A DNA stretch of 29,124 bases from a virus, in the IMG/VR virus record IMGVR_UViG_3300022699_000007, positions 1 through 29,124 of that record, one strand, 5' to 3'. Within the stretch, counting starts at the first letter, position 1. The number at the start of each line of letters is the position of its first letter. Of this stretch, positions 21,628 through 28,009 are shown piece after piece. The position numbers and the translations under genes are program-made. The notes under the pieces were generated by a model that searched no databases, had not been told where the DNA came from, and saw only the letters and a program-made list of their open reading frames with translations.

Positions 21628-21814
21628 GTTCTGTCCACTCCCCAGATTCTAGCTTCTCTTTCACGATCTTCTTCATGAACCTAGCGTTAATCTCTGCCTG
21701 CATACCGAAGAGTTCCCCCAGTTCGTCCAACTCCTGCCCCTGCTGATAGGTGACGTAGGCTAGGTACAGACTGAGCACCAGGTTAGCGATCAAGATCCAC
21801 TCAAAGATCGTCAT
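21614..21814 (-). CDS. Small single-helix membrane protein
   Basis: This 66-residue protein has one N-terminal transmembrane helix (about residues 4-23, IFEWILIANLVLSLYLAYVT) followed by a charged helical domain (QQGQELDELGELFG, then RFMKKIVKEKLE). It could be a holin, a spanin-like lysis accessory, or a small membrane-anchored regulator. A separate cell-wall hydrolase is encoded in the same transcriptional block (23905-24432), which makes a lysis role plausible but unproven. The start overlaps the DUF3310 gene by 14 bases, and a 14-base overlap also links it to the next gene. Confidence 0.62.
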   Translation of the reverse strand: MTIFEWILIANLVLSLYLAYVTYQQGQELDELGELFGMQAEINARFMKKIVKEKLESGEWTEHETF

Positions 21815-22037
21815 CGGACACCACCTCGATCAGCCTGTTCTGATACCACTGTGCCTTCTTCAGATCTTCAAGACCATTCTTATAGCGCCAGCGGTGCAGA
21901 TACTTAGCAATGTTCCCACGAAGGTAACCAATGAACTCTTCTCTGGTTAGGAAGTCTTCGATGTAGTCAATACATTCGATACTGCCCCCGCCGTACAAAT
22001 AGTGGGAGGGGTTGTTTACAGGATCATGTTCCGTCAT
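21801..22037 (-). CDS. DUF3310-domain protein, C-terminal part of an interrupted gene
   Basis: This 78-residue protein has the DUF3310 pattern: VNNPSHY (7-13), GGSIECIDYIEDFL, then LRGNIAKYLHRWRYKNGLEDLKKAQWYQNRLI. DUF3310 proteins are widespread in phages and often annotated as nucleotide kinase-like, though I would not assert an activity. The gene probably once continued upstream into the N-terminal domain now fused to the HNH at 22024-22617, because that gene ends its N-terminal domain with a second copy of the same motif (VNSPSHY). The first 14 bases overlap the HNH gene. Confidence 0.8.
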   Translation of the reverse strand: MTEHDPVNNPSHYLYGGGSIECIDYIEDFLTREEFIGYLRGNIAKYLHRWRYKNGLEDLKKAQWYQNRLIEVVSDDDL

Positions 22038-22440
22038 TTTCTACATACTCCGCAGCTTTGTAGATGGTAAGGCTATCGTCCCTCAACAACCCTATGGCTC
22101 GATTACAAGTATTACAGAGTAGCCCCCTAACCTTACCCGTATCATGGTTATGATCTACGTAAAGTCTTTCTTCTGCCCCGCAAATAGCACACTGCCCACC
22201 TTGCTCATCTATCATAAGGTCGTAGTCTAACAGAGTCATACCGTATTTTTTCTTTAACGCTAGCTCCCTCTGTCTCTTTGTGTATCCAGAGTTGTGGTAA
22301 TGACTTTTGCAACAGTCTTTGCATCTCTCTTGGAGACCGTCAGGTTTAGCCTTGTTCTTTGCAAAAGCCTCTAGGGGTTTGTCCTCTTGACAACGGTAAC
22401 ATTTCTTCTTTTCCTGGCCATAGTGAGAGGGGCTGTTAAC
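21999..22440 (-). repeat. Direct repeat flanking the HNH module
   Basis: Two 21-base copies encoding VNSPSHY (22420-22440) and VNNPSHY (21999-22019) match at 18 of 21 bases and lie 421 bases apart. They flank the HNH coding region exactly. Recombination between them would remove the HNH and restore a continuous DUF3310 gene of about 131 codons. Confidence 0.75.
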
Positions 22441-22617
22441 CCTGTCCTCTTTGTAGGATCTGGTCTCTATATCAATACACTTCTCAAAGTCAACCCAGCG
22501 GGTGTGACTGTACGTGTACCCACTGGGGTACTCTAGAACACTGCCATCCTTTGGGTCTACGTACACATCTACCCAGTCCTCCTGGTCGTCCCACTTCCAC
22601 TGATAGTTAGGTGTCAT
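22024..22617 (-). CDS. DUF3310 N-terminal domain fused to an HNH endonuclease
   Basis: This 197-residue chimera starts at ATG 22617, which overlaps the PhoH stop by one base (TGATG); a longer start at 22650 would run into PhoH. Residues 1-66 are a compact N-terminal domain with DWVDVYVDPKDGSVLEY and YTYSHTRWVDF, ending in VNSPSHY, the hallmark that begins DUF3310 domains. From residue 67 it is an endonuclease VII-like HNH protein: C73-x2-C76, C99-x2-C102, CAIC (143-146), YVDHNHDTGKVRGLLC with Asp155, His156 and His158, and CNTC (168-171). It looks like a homing nuclease inserted into a DUF3310 gene; the rest of that domain follows at 21801-22037. Confidence 0.85.
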   Translation of the reverse strand: MTPNYQWKWDDQEDWVDVYVDPKDGSVLEYPSGYTYSHTRWVDFEKCIDIETRSYKEDRVNSPSHYGQEKKKCYRCQEDKPLEAFAKNKAKPDGLQERCKDCCKSHYHNSGYTKRQRELALKKKYGMTLLDYDLMIDEQGGQCAICGAEERLYVDHNHDTGKVRGLLCNTCNRAIGLLRDDSLTIYKAAEYVENDGT

Positions 22618-23315
22618 CACAGACCCTCTTTGATAAATGTTTCTACCCACAACTTTGTCATGTCGCTTCGGACAATGTCTTCTACACCAAACTCCACAAT
22701 AGGTACAGGGAGCATGTGCTTCTTGACAATGTGTACTACCTTGGACAGACCGTCAGCCTCCTTCAAGTCTGACTGCATGACATCACCATTAAGTACAAGT
22801 TTACTATTCTCTCCGACCCGTGTCAACAACATCTTCAACTCGTGGAAGGTGATGTTCTGACTCTCGTCGCAGATGATGAAGGCATCCTCGAAGGATCGCC
22901 CTCGCATTAGAGCCAGCGGAGCAACCTCGATGTTGCCAGACTTGACTGCTGTCTCGACCACACCCTTCCCCAACTTCTTTTCCAGAACATCTAGAACAGG
23001 CAAGGCCCAGGGCGCTGCCTTCTCTTCGAGTGTCCCAGGCAAGTAGCCAATGTCCTTACCCACTGCCACATGGGGTCGAGTGATCACGATCTTGTTAATC
23101 TCCTTCAGGTGGTACAAGTTAGCAGCAAAGGTAGACACAACGTAGGTCTTACCTGTACCACTAGGTCCGAAGACGATCACTTGGTCCGACTCTTCCAGCG
23201 CCCTGATGTACTGGGCTTGGTTCTCATTACGGGGTATAAGTTCAATAGTCTGTTTCGTTTCATCGTGCTTTGTACGAACACGTCGAGTACGAGGCTTCGG
23301 CTTCTGCTGTACCAT
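22617..23315 (-). CDS. phoH: PhoH-like ATPase
   Basis: This 232-residue cytoplasmic P-loop ATPase has Walker A GPSGTGKT (50-57), a Walker B of the form AFIICDESQN with Asp150 and Glu151, and the family motifs VITRPHVAVGKDIGYLPGTL (77-96) and LNGDVMQSDL. A basic N-terminal tail precedes the domain. PhoH-like proteins are common in marine phages and are associated with RNA handling and phosphate-starvation regulons, but the phage function is unsettled. No phosphate-box promoter is visible. It follows a small nuclease-like gene by 15 bases, and its stop overlaps the next start. Confidence 0.92.
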   Translation of the reverse strand: MVQQKPKPRTRRVRTKHDETKQTIELIPRNENQAQYIRALEESDQVIVFGPSGTGKTYVVSTFAANLYHLKEINKIVITRPHVAVGKDIGYLPGTLEEKAAPWALPVLDVLEKKLGKGVVETAVKSGNIEVAPLALMRGRSFEDAFIICDESQNITFHELKMLLTRVGENSKLVLNGDVMQSDLKEADGLSKVVHIVKKHMLPVPIVEFGVEDIVRSDMTKLWVETFIKEGL

Positions 23316-23330
23316 TTGATACCCTATAAG

Positions 23331-23759
23331 CTAGACTACAATAAGCTCTGCTTCTGTGTAGTCGATGTGAAAGAACTTTTCTCCAGCACGAATCTGTCTA
23401 CCAAAGGCGGGCTTGAGTCTCTCCTCCGTCATCTGTGAACCTTTAATCAACCAGCACTGAGACAGGTTGTGGTTGAAGACATAGAAGTTGACGTTCATGT
23501 TGTACTTCTTCAGGAGCCTCTGTTTCCTCTCAGGGATGCGTATCTCAGTCCAGGACTCAGGCCAGTCATCCTTCCAGGCTGTCTTCACCTCTGCCTCACT
23601 GTAGATCGTAGTGCCATCCTTCTCGGAAACAACATCAGCATAGAAGTTCTCAGACACAGTCTTGATAGAGTGACCCTGGTCTTCCAGAATCTTTACCAGT
23701 TGCTCCTTGGCAGGATTGTCATGCTTGTCGTACAGGTGTTGTTCAAAAGGCTTTCTCAT
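23331..23759 (-). CDS. Putative PD-(D/E)XK-type nuclease
   Basis: This 142-residue protein contains ENFYADVVSEKDGTTIYSEA followed by EVKTAW. The Asp in YADVV and the SEAEVK further on fit the D...(E)xK catalytic pattern of the restriction-endonuclease fold, and a helix with IRIPERKQRLLKKYN follows. The match is by motif shape only, so the assignment is tentative. The ATG overlaps the end of the small basic gene upstream by four bases (ATGA), tying it into the lysis/PhoH transcript. Alternatives include a structural accessory protein of unknown fold. Confidence 0.5.
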   Translation of the reverse strand: MRKPFEQHLYDKHDNPAKEQLVKILEDQGHSIKTVSENFYADVVSEKDGTTIYSEAEVKTAWKDDWPESWTEIRIPERKQRLLKKYNMNVNFYVFNHNLSQCWLIKGSQMTEERLKPAFGRQIRAGEKFFHIDYTEAELIVV

Positions 23760-23902
23760 CCCTGACCTCGGCTTGGTTTGTATGAACGCTTGTGTGACTT
23801 GTTCATAGAAGACATCTTGATACGGGACTTGGTTTTACCCTGGGAAGTTTTCTTGCGGTTGCGTTCAGGCTTCCAGACTTGACCTGTTGCGATCTTTGCC
23901 AT
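23756..23902 (-). CDS. Tiny basic protein
   Basis: This 48-residue frame starts two bases past the cell-wall hydrolase stop and ends in an ATGA overlap with the next gene. It is very rich in Lys, Arg and Ser (WKPERNRKKTSQGKTKSR, then SHKRSYKPSRG), with one Trp. Such proteins may bind nucleic acid, but none of its residues identify a family. The exact fit between two genes, with overlaps on one side and a two-base gap on the other, argues that it is translated. Confidence 0.55.
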   Translation of the reverse strand: MAKIATGQVWKPERNRKKTSQGKTKSRIKMSSMNKSHKRSYKPSRGQG

Positions 23903-23904
23903 TG

Positions 23905-24432
23905 TCAGAACTCATTCGTTGTTTTAGGGATACTACCTGCAGTCATACGTGGCAGAGGTCTCTCAGGATTAGGATGAGTAACAGGCCATGTAAACCCAAG
24001 GCAACGAGACTTGTCCAGACGGGCGATGTTGACCATATTGCTCTGGTTGCCACCGAGGACATAGTAGTCACTATCATCCTCACCAACAACGAAGCCTACA
24101 TGCCCACCAGTTCCACGAGAGAAGACAATGATAGCCCCGTAGCAGGGTTCAACTGGCTTTCCAAACTTTAACCAGTTCCGTGCCCAGTAGGGGTTCTTGC
24201 CTACTGCTCCAGTAAAGGGTTCGTCAGGCAGACTGTTCTTGATGGCAGTCTCGGTGTAGTCTCCACACCAGGGCATCTTCTCTGTGTCACCCAGACGCTG
24301 ACCATCACTCTTCAACCAGTTAGTCAGGGCAGTCTTGTCACGCCCCTCATGTAAACCAAAGACTTTCTTCCCCTCGATGATCCAGGGAAGTTCCTGCTGC
24401 TTCTTCTTGAAAAGATTCTTAAACATATTCAC
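23905..24432 (-). CDS. Cell-wall hydrolase, TIGR02594/CHAP-like amidase or peptidase
   Basis: This 175-residue protein is the probable endolysin. The catalytic Cys is in MPWCGDYTETAIKN (Cys56) and the His in GTGGHVGFVVGED (His111), in the arrangement of NlpC/P60-CHAP type hydrolases; LGGNQSNMVNI (126-136) may supply the third polar residue. PWCGDY and GHVGFVVG are characteristic of the TIGR02594 group. There is no signal peptide, so it would need a holin or another export route. Its start overlaps the upstream SpeD-like gene by four bases. Confidence 0.82.
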   Translation of the reverse strand: MNMFKNLFKKKQQELPWIIEGKKVFGLHEGRDKTALTNWLKSDGQRLGDTEKMPWCGDYTETAIKNSLPDEPFTGAVGKNPYWARNWLKFGKPVEPCYGAIIVFSRGTGGHVGFVVGEDDSDYYVLGGNQSNMVNIARLDKSRCLGFTWPVTHPNPERPLPRMTAGSIPKTTNEF

Positions 24433-24791
24433 CCCGCTGAACGTGTAACAAAGTTAACTCGGATCTTCTTGGGATCGAAGTACTTCTGGATTGTATCCTG
24501 TGCAATGCCAATGTCCACAGGCTTACAGGAGAAGATGTCGATGTAGGCATCACCATTCAGGTCAACCATATGACCAGAGATGTTGCTGGTCTCAATCATC
24601 TGACAGAAGCTGATGCCTGCCTTGTCAGGGGCATGGGTAGCAAAGTGTTCGATCATCGGTTCACCAAAGGCAACCATGTCGATGGCAGGAACAAGTTCCT
24701 TGATGAAGTTGTAGACATGCTCCTTGTCACTGATCAGATCAATGTCACAAGCAGCACAGTCAAACATTGCGTGGTAGCCCCAGTATGCCAT
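24429..24791 (-). CDS. speD: S-adenosylmethionine decarboxylase-like protein
   Basis: This 120-residue homologue of prokaryotic AdoMet decarboxylase acts, in its family, on S-adenosylmethionine for polyamine synthesis through a self-cleaved pyruvoyl group. Aligned without gaps to the T. maritima enzyme as I recall it, Ser69 matches pyruvoyl Ser63, Ser61 matches Ser55, His74 matches His68, and Cys89 matches Cys83; IDIFSC matches IDLFTC. The residue before the cleavage serine is Thr68 instead of Glu, and the next is Asn70 instead of His. The start is chosen as ATG 24791 because AGGAGAAACCT lies upstream; a longer frame would run into the tRNA. SpeD-like genes are known in marine phages. Confidence 0.82.
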   Translation of the reverse strand: MAYWGYHAMFDCAACDIDLISDKEHVYNFIKELVPAIDMVAFGEPMIEHFATHAPDKAGISFCQMIETSNISGHMVDLNGDAYIDIFSCKPVDIGIAQDTIQKYFDPKKIRVNFVTRSAG

Positions 24792-24807
24792 AGGTTTCTC
24801 CTGTGTA

Positions 24808-24884
24808 TGGCCTTCCCGCCGTGATTCGAACACGGAACCTACGTTTTAGAAGAACGTTGCTCTGTCCAGTTGAGCTACGGGAAG
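24808..24884 (-). tRNA. tRNA-Arg (anticodon UCU)
   Basis: The leftward strand folds into a full cloverleaf. The acceptor CTTCCCG pairs with CGGGAAG, the D-arm is GCTC...GAGC, the anticodon arm ACGTT/AACGT encloses CTTCTAA with anticodon TCT, and the T-arm CCGTG/CACGG holds a TTCGAAT loop. The discriminator is G and the CCA end is encoded (24808-24810). It decodes AGA, which the tail and internal-protein genes use often. It sits 16 bases ahead of the SpeD-like gene and is probably cotranscribed with it. Confidence 0.95.
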
Positions 24885-24899
24885 TTATCTAATACGGTA

Positions 24900-24929
24900 A
24901 TTCTAACATGTTTAAGATGCAAACTGCAA
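24900..24929 (-). promoter_or_regulatory. Possible promoter for tRNA-Arg and the lysis genes
   Basis: On the leftward strand TAGAAT (24905-24900), one mismatch from TATAAT, has a weak TTGCAG (24929-24924) 18 bases upstream. A start about seven bases further would fall close to the tRNA 5' end (24884). The -35 is poor, so this call is tentative. Confidence 0.35.
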
Positions 24930-24954
24930 GCATTTTTACTTATACGATAAGAGC

Positions 24955-24996
24955 GACAGTCAGGGCTAGGGCAAGCGTCATGTCACCCTGACTGTC
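24955..24996. repeat. 11-bp perfect inverted repeat
   Basis: GACAGTCAGGG (24955-24965) and CCCTGACTGTC (24986-24996) are perfect inverted copies around a 20-base loop. On the rightward strand TAAAG follows and on the leftward strand GCTCTTATC, so no strong U tract follows on either strand. It could terminate transcription from the RNR/GIY-YIG side, or serve as a protein-binding or RNA element. Confidence 0.7.
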
Positions 24997-25109
24997 TAAA
25001 GACTTAACGCACTCTCTGTGAGGGGCGTCCCCCAGCAAAGCATGACGACCACACGGCCCCTGACCTCTACCTCACCCGCTACGCAGTCCTAGTAGAGACT
25101 GTCTGATAA

Positions 25110-25138
25110 ACAGGACACAAGACTTTCTCATGTCCTGT
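25110..25138. repeat. 8-bp perfect inverted repeat
   Basis: ACAGGACA (25110-25117) pairs with TGTCCTGT (25131-25138) across 13 bases; AGA/TCT may extend the stem inside. The leftward strand continues TTTATC, a weak terminator tail for transcription leaving the GIY-YIG gene. Confidence 0.55.
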
Positions 25139-25217
25139 CTGTGATACATTGAGCAGTTTACCTTCATGCTCAGGAAGCCCTACTCGTGATGGGCCGTAGC
25201 CTATCGTGCAGGGATTC

Positions 25218-25697
25218 TTAAGTCAAGTCTACAATCTTCCTTCTTTCTCTATACCATGTAGTCTTTGGTACATTAAACTTCTTAGCAACCTTGTAGGAAC
25301 AAACATCGAAGACCCAGCTTGGGTACTTGTCGTTTGCTCTCCTGCCATCCCACCTTCGGAGTGCATGTTCTCTGCATATCTCCTTAGTCTCATCTGTATG
25401 CTGCATCCCATGGGCTGAGTGTTCCCCACCAAGAGATTTGTTATACAACTGCCAAGGCTCATGAAGAGATATAAGTAGTTTCTCTTTCTCTTGCAAGGAG
25501 GTCAGACTATCACAAACCATTACAACACTCCACTCAAAAGAGTCAGGTCCATACTTTCTTAGCGCCTTGTGAAAGTGTAGATTAGAACCCGACTTTGCTG
25601 AACGCAAGTGCTGCGATTTCCTGTGATTCAGGGTATGGGTGGTAAGGCCCACGTAGACCTTACCATTGTTTTTATTGTAGGCTTCGTAGAGTATCAT
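25218..25697 (-). CDS. GIY-YIG homing-type endonuclease
   Basis: This 159-residue nuclease starts at ATG 25697, in a four-base ATGA overlap with the RNR stop; a longer start at 25706 adds only three residues. The N-terminus has the GIY-YIG signature in variant form (MILYEAYNKNNGKVYVGLTT) with a conserved Arg in LNHRKSQH and a QEKEKLL helix carrying the expected Glu. The C-terminal part looks like a DNA-binding module: GEHSAHGMQHTDETK (NUMOD3-like) and then a helix-turn-helix-like YKVAKKFNVPKTTWYRERRK. It probably targets the conserved RNR gene; no intron is visible. Confidence 0.85.
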   Translation of the reverse strand: MILYEAYNKNNGKVYVGLTTHTLNHRKSQHLRSAKSGSNLHFHKALRKYGPDSFEWSVVMVCDSLTSLQEKEKLLISLHEPWQLYNKSLGGEHSAHGMQHTDETKEICREHALRRWDGRRANDKYPSWVFDVCSYKVAKKFNVPKTTWYRERRKIVDLT

Positions 25698-27388
25698 ACC
25701 CCACAAGACCCCCCAGTCCCACTGATGTCACAGATGTCGTGGGTCTCAACATGCTCGTAGAACTCTTCTCCGAGTTTCGACACTGCCTCAGCGTAAGGTA
25801 CAGAAGTCAGAGGCTGACCACCACGTGCCCCATCAGGGTAACAAGTAAAGCCTCTGAGACGGTGTGCGTACTTGGCAAGAGTGTTAGCAAACGTATCCAC
25901 AGTATCTTCATTATTAAGCTTAGACCCCCAAGAAGGTAGGTTAATAGTAGAGGAGATCGACATATCAACGTAGTCCTGAACGTCAGCCTGGAATTTGATA
26001 CGACGCTCATAGTCATCTGCCAGATCCAAGGCACTCTCTACGTTCTCGGGGTTTGCCCCATAAAACTCAATCAGTTCCTGTGCTGCACTATCAACAACGT
26101 ACTGATAAGCCCACTTGTCTTTGCCTTTCAGATAACGGCGCTTGTATGCCACAGCAAAGATAGGTTCGATCCCAGTGCTAGTCCCAGCAAGAATGCCAAT
26201 GGATCCTGTCGGTGCAATAGCACGATTAGCGACAGGGCGGCTAACAGACAAACGATCAGAGAAAGACTTACTAACATCATCAGAAACCCCCTTGTAAACA
26301 GACAACCACTGGTGCAACTCTGGCGTAACCTCGTAGCTGTAACCCTTCTTAATCAGCCACTCATGCACACCCATGAACCCGAGACCCAGACGACGGTTCT
26401 TTGCACGAGTTAGGTAGACTTTGTCGTAGGGCAGTTGAGCCTTCAGTGTACCACAGATCAAGAACATTGTGCCAAGACGTACAACATCACGGAGTTCTTC
26501 AATACTTTCAATACGACCAAAGTTCAAAGAGCCAAGGTTGCAAACATCACTGTCATCCTCAGAAGTAACTTCTGTACAGGCATTACGTAGAGTCTCACGT
26601 TCCTTGTCAAAGAAGTTGAAGGAGAAGCCAGGCTCTGCTGTCTTCAATGCCTGACGGACATTCTCTTTGAAGACCTTACCAACATCACCTGTCTGCCAAA
26701 AGTTCAACAACCATTCTGTATCGTAGTTGACAGAGATGTTTGTCATGTCAAGGGGTGCAGGGAAGTTAAAGTCTTCCTGCTTAATATCCCACAAGCTTTT
26801 TCCTGTCTTACCTACAGGCATAGCCTGCCAGTCTTTGGCTTTGAGGAACTGATCAATGTCACCATGCTTCCAATTCAACGAGGCATAGATTGCAGAACGA
26901 CGGGAGCCACCCTGCATAACCCGACGACCAATCTCGTTGATCATATTCATCTTGGGAATAGGACCAGATGCTTGACCGCCTGTACGTTGGATGGGTGTTC
27001 CCTCTGCACGATAAACAGAGTAGTCAACACCAATGCCACCACCAGTCATCAAACAGGACTCTGCCTTCCATGACAGGTCTGCCCAATCCTCACGGGTATC
27101 TTCCTCGGCACGAAGCAGGTAACAATTATTGAAGAACTTATTAGGACGACCAGCGTAATACAGGTAGCGACCACCTGGAATAAACTTAAGGTCTCGGATG
27201 TACTCTTCGAGTTGATCCTTGTCCTCCTTAGAGACAGCATCACCTGCAACAGACATCACATCTGCTACAAGAGTCTTGGCCAGGGATGCCCAAGTCTCTG
27301 CACCCTCATGCCGATACTTGTGGTTAAAGATGTCTTCCGAAAACTTGCTTCGGAACATGGGGTTTAGGTTAGATTTGTATTTCATCAT
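25694..27388 (-). CDS. nrdJ: Class II ribonucleotide reductase
   Basis: This 564-residue enzyme makes deoxyribonucleotides, probably with adenosylcobalamin. Key residues are redox Cys89 (NNCYLL), radical Cys271 in RNACTEV with Asn269 and Glu273, and paired Cys283 in CNLGSLN. A GGGIGVDYS loop, SRRSAIYASLNWKHGDI, and APTGSIGILAGTSTGIEPIF (loop 2) also match the family. The C-terminus has C553 and C562 (CDISGTGGSCGV), which could shuttle electrons. No beta subunit gene is adjacent, and there is no ATP-cone-like N-terminal domain, so class II fits better than class I. The start may be either of two consecutive ATGs; AAGAGG is upstream. The stop overlaps the GIY-YIG start. Confidence 0.9.
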   Translation of the reverse strand: MMKYKSNLNPMFRSKFSEDIFNHKYRHEGAETWASLAKTLVADVMSVAGDAVSKEDKDQLEEYIRDLKFIPGGRYLYYAGRPNKFFNNCYLLRAEEDTREDWADLSWKAESCLMTGGGIGVDYSVYRAEGTPIQRTGGQASGPIPKMNMINEIGRRVMQGGSRRSAIYASLNWKHGDIDQFLKAKDWQAMPVGKTGKSLWDIKQEDFNFPAPLDMTNISVNYDTEWLLNFWQTGDVGKVFKENVRQALKTAEPGFSFNFFDKERETLRNACTEVTSEDDSDVCNLGSLNFGRIESIEELRDVVRLGTMFLICGTLKAQLPYDKVYLTRAKNRRLGLGFMGVHEWLIKKGYSYEVTPELHQWLSVYKGVSDDVSKSFSDRLSVSRPVANRAIAPTGSIGILAGTSTGIEPIFAVAYKRRYLKGKDKWAYQYVVDSAAQELIEFYGANPENVESALDLADDYERRIKFQADVQDYVDMSISSTINLPSWGSKLNNEDTVDTFANTLAKYAHRLRGFTCYPDGARGGQPLTSVPYAEAVSKLGEEFYEHVETHDICDISGTGGSCGV

Positions 27389-27394
27389 TTCCTC

Positions 27395-27802
27395 TTATAC
27401 TAAATCAGTCAAATCGACTTTGGGGAAGTCGGGGTTCTTCAGAATCTTTCCATCAGCACGTCGCTGGACAGAACCATCAGGTTGAATACAGCGGCCAAGG
27501 TTGTTCTCGTGTACTCGTCGTACTGCCTCGTTCAAGTCCCAGCCCTTAGCATTGGCGAAGCCATAGATAACATAGACAAGATCGGCAAGCTCCTTGAGTT
27601 GCTCCTCCCGTGTGTCTCGCTGATACTCAGACCGCCACTCGTCTGCTTCTTCTGCAATCAACCCAGCATACAGGAAGGGTTGAGGAAACTGATGGGTCTT
27701 AATTGCGAACTCCTTGACCATCTGTGGAACGGTCATGGGCTTAGTGTCAGGGGGTGTAGCTGACCAGTAGCCAAAGGCATCAAGGTCATGTTCATTGATC
27801 AT
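27395..27802 (-). CDS. mazG: MazG-like nucleoside triphosphate pyrophosphohydrolase
   Basis: This 135-residue all-helical pyrophosphohydrolase has metal-binding motifs EEADEW (Glu51, Glu52, Glu55) and KELADLVYV with Glu71 and Asp74, the EExxE...ExxD signature of the MazG/PRA-PH superfamily. The C-terminal RADGKILKNPDFPKVDL is also typical of the family. Phage MazG proteins hydrolyse non-canonical or regulatory nucleotides; substrate choice cannot be read here. It starts in an ATGA overlap with the 54-residue gene and ends six bases before the RNR, so nucleotide cleaning and dNTP supply are cotranscribed. Confidence 0.88.
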   Translation of the reverse strand: MINEHDLDAFGYWSATPPDTKPMTVPQMVKEFAIKTHQFPQPFLYAGLIAEEADEWRSEYQRDTREEQLKELADLVYVIYGFANAKGWDLNEAVRRVHENNLGRCIQPDGSVQRRADGKILKNPDFPKVDLTDLV

Positions 27803-27963
27803 CTCACTATCTCCGAGTCAATATATTTCAGATGTAGTTCATCGTGATCATAGATCAAGTCACTGACTGCCGACATAACAGAGTCAAGGATTTCGTCCGT
27901 CTCCTGTTTGAGTAGGCCAGAAGACTTGTCTATTTGCACGAGAAGGTGTAGCTCTATTTCCAT
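27799..27963 (-). CDS. Small acidic protein ahead of MazG
   Basis: This 54-residue frame (MEIELHLLVQIDKSSGLLKQ...) is rich in Glu, Asp, Leu and Ile and predicted mostly helical. It starts just downstream of the promoter at 27979-28006 and ends in an ATGA overlap with MazG. The promoter would start transcription only about 8-10 bases before this ATG, so its AGAGG ribosome-binding site would be at or outside the mRNA end. Translation from longer transcripts, or leaderless initiation, is possible. Function unknown. Confidence 0.5.
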   Translation of the reverse strand: MEIELHLLVQIDKSSGLLKQETDEILDSVMSAVSDLIYDHDELHLKYIDSEIVR

Positions 27964-27978
27964 TACAGAAAGCCTCTA

Positions 27979-28006
27979 GTTATACTGATTTGAACAGGAC
28001 AGTCAA
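27979..28006 (-). promoter_or_regulatory. Sigma70-type promoter for the MazG-RNR transcript
   Basis: On the leftward strand TTGACT (28006-28001), one mismatch from TTGACA, is separated by 16 bases from TATAAC (27984-27979) in the context CAGTATAACTAG. This context matches the capsid promoter at 1049-1076, and the two share the AGTATAACTAG block. It falls in the only gap (46 bases) between the nuclease genes and the MazG-RNR genes. Confidence 0.65.
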
Positions 28007-28009
28007 GTT

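Larger units (their letters stand above)
24885..25217. other. Structured non-coding stretch between GIY-YIG and tRNA
   Basis: These 333 bases hold no convincing gene on either strand; the longest candidate frames are about 31 codons with no ribosome-binding site. Several inverted repeats are packed in: 24955-24965 with 24986-24996 (11 bp), 25110-25117 with 25131-25138 (8 bp), and nested GTGAGG/CCTCAC and AGGGGC/GCCCCT pairs over 25018-25075. A small GAGCA/TGCTC stem is near 25151-25171. The stretch may be an RNA element, a terminator array, or an origin-like or packaging-related locus. Confidence 0.6.

Noticed and set aside
24792-24833. Longer start for the SpeD-like gene extending into the tRNA
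   Set aside because: A strong AGGAG lies before ATG 24791, and the extension is read from tRNA sequence.
24890-24896. TAATACG resembling the start of the T7 promoter
   Set aside because: The match stops after seven bases; the downstream CACTATAG initiation part is absent and no T7-type RNA polymerase gene is in the window.
25018-25075. Possible second tRNA because of GTGAGG/CCTCAC ends
   Set aside because: The 58-base span has no anticodon arm or T-loop TTC motif in the right places.
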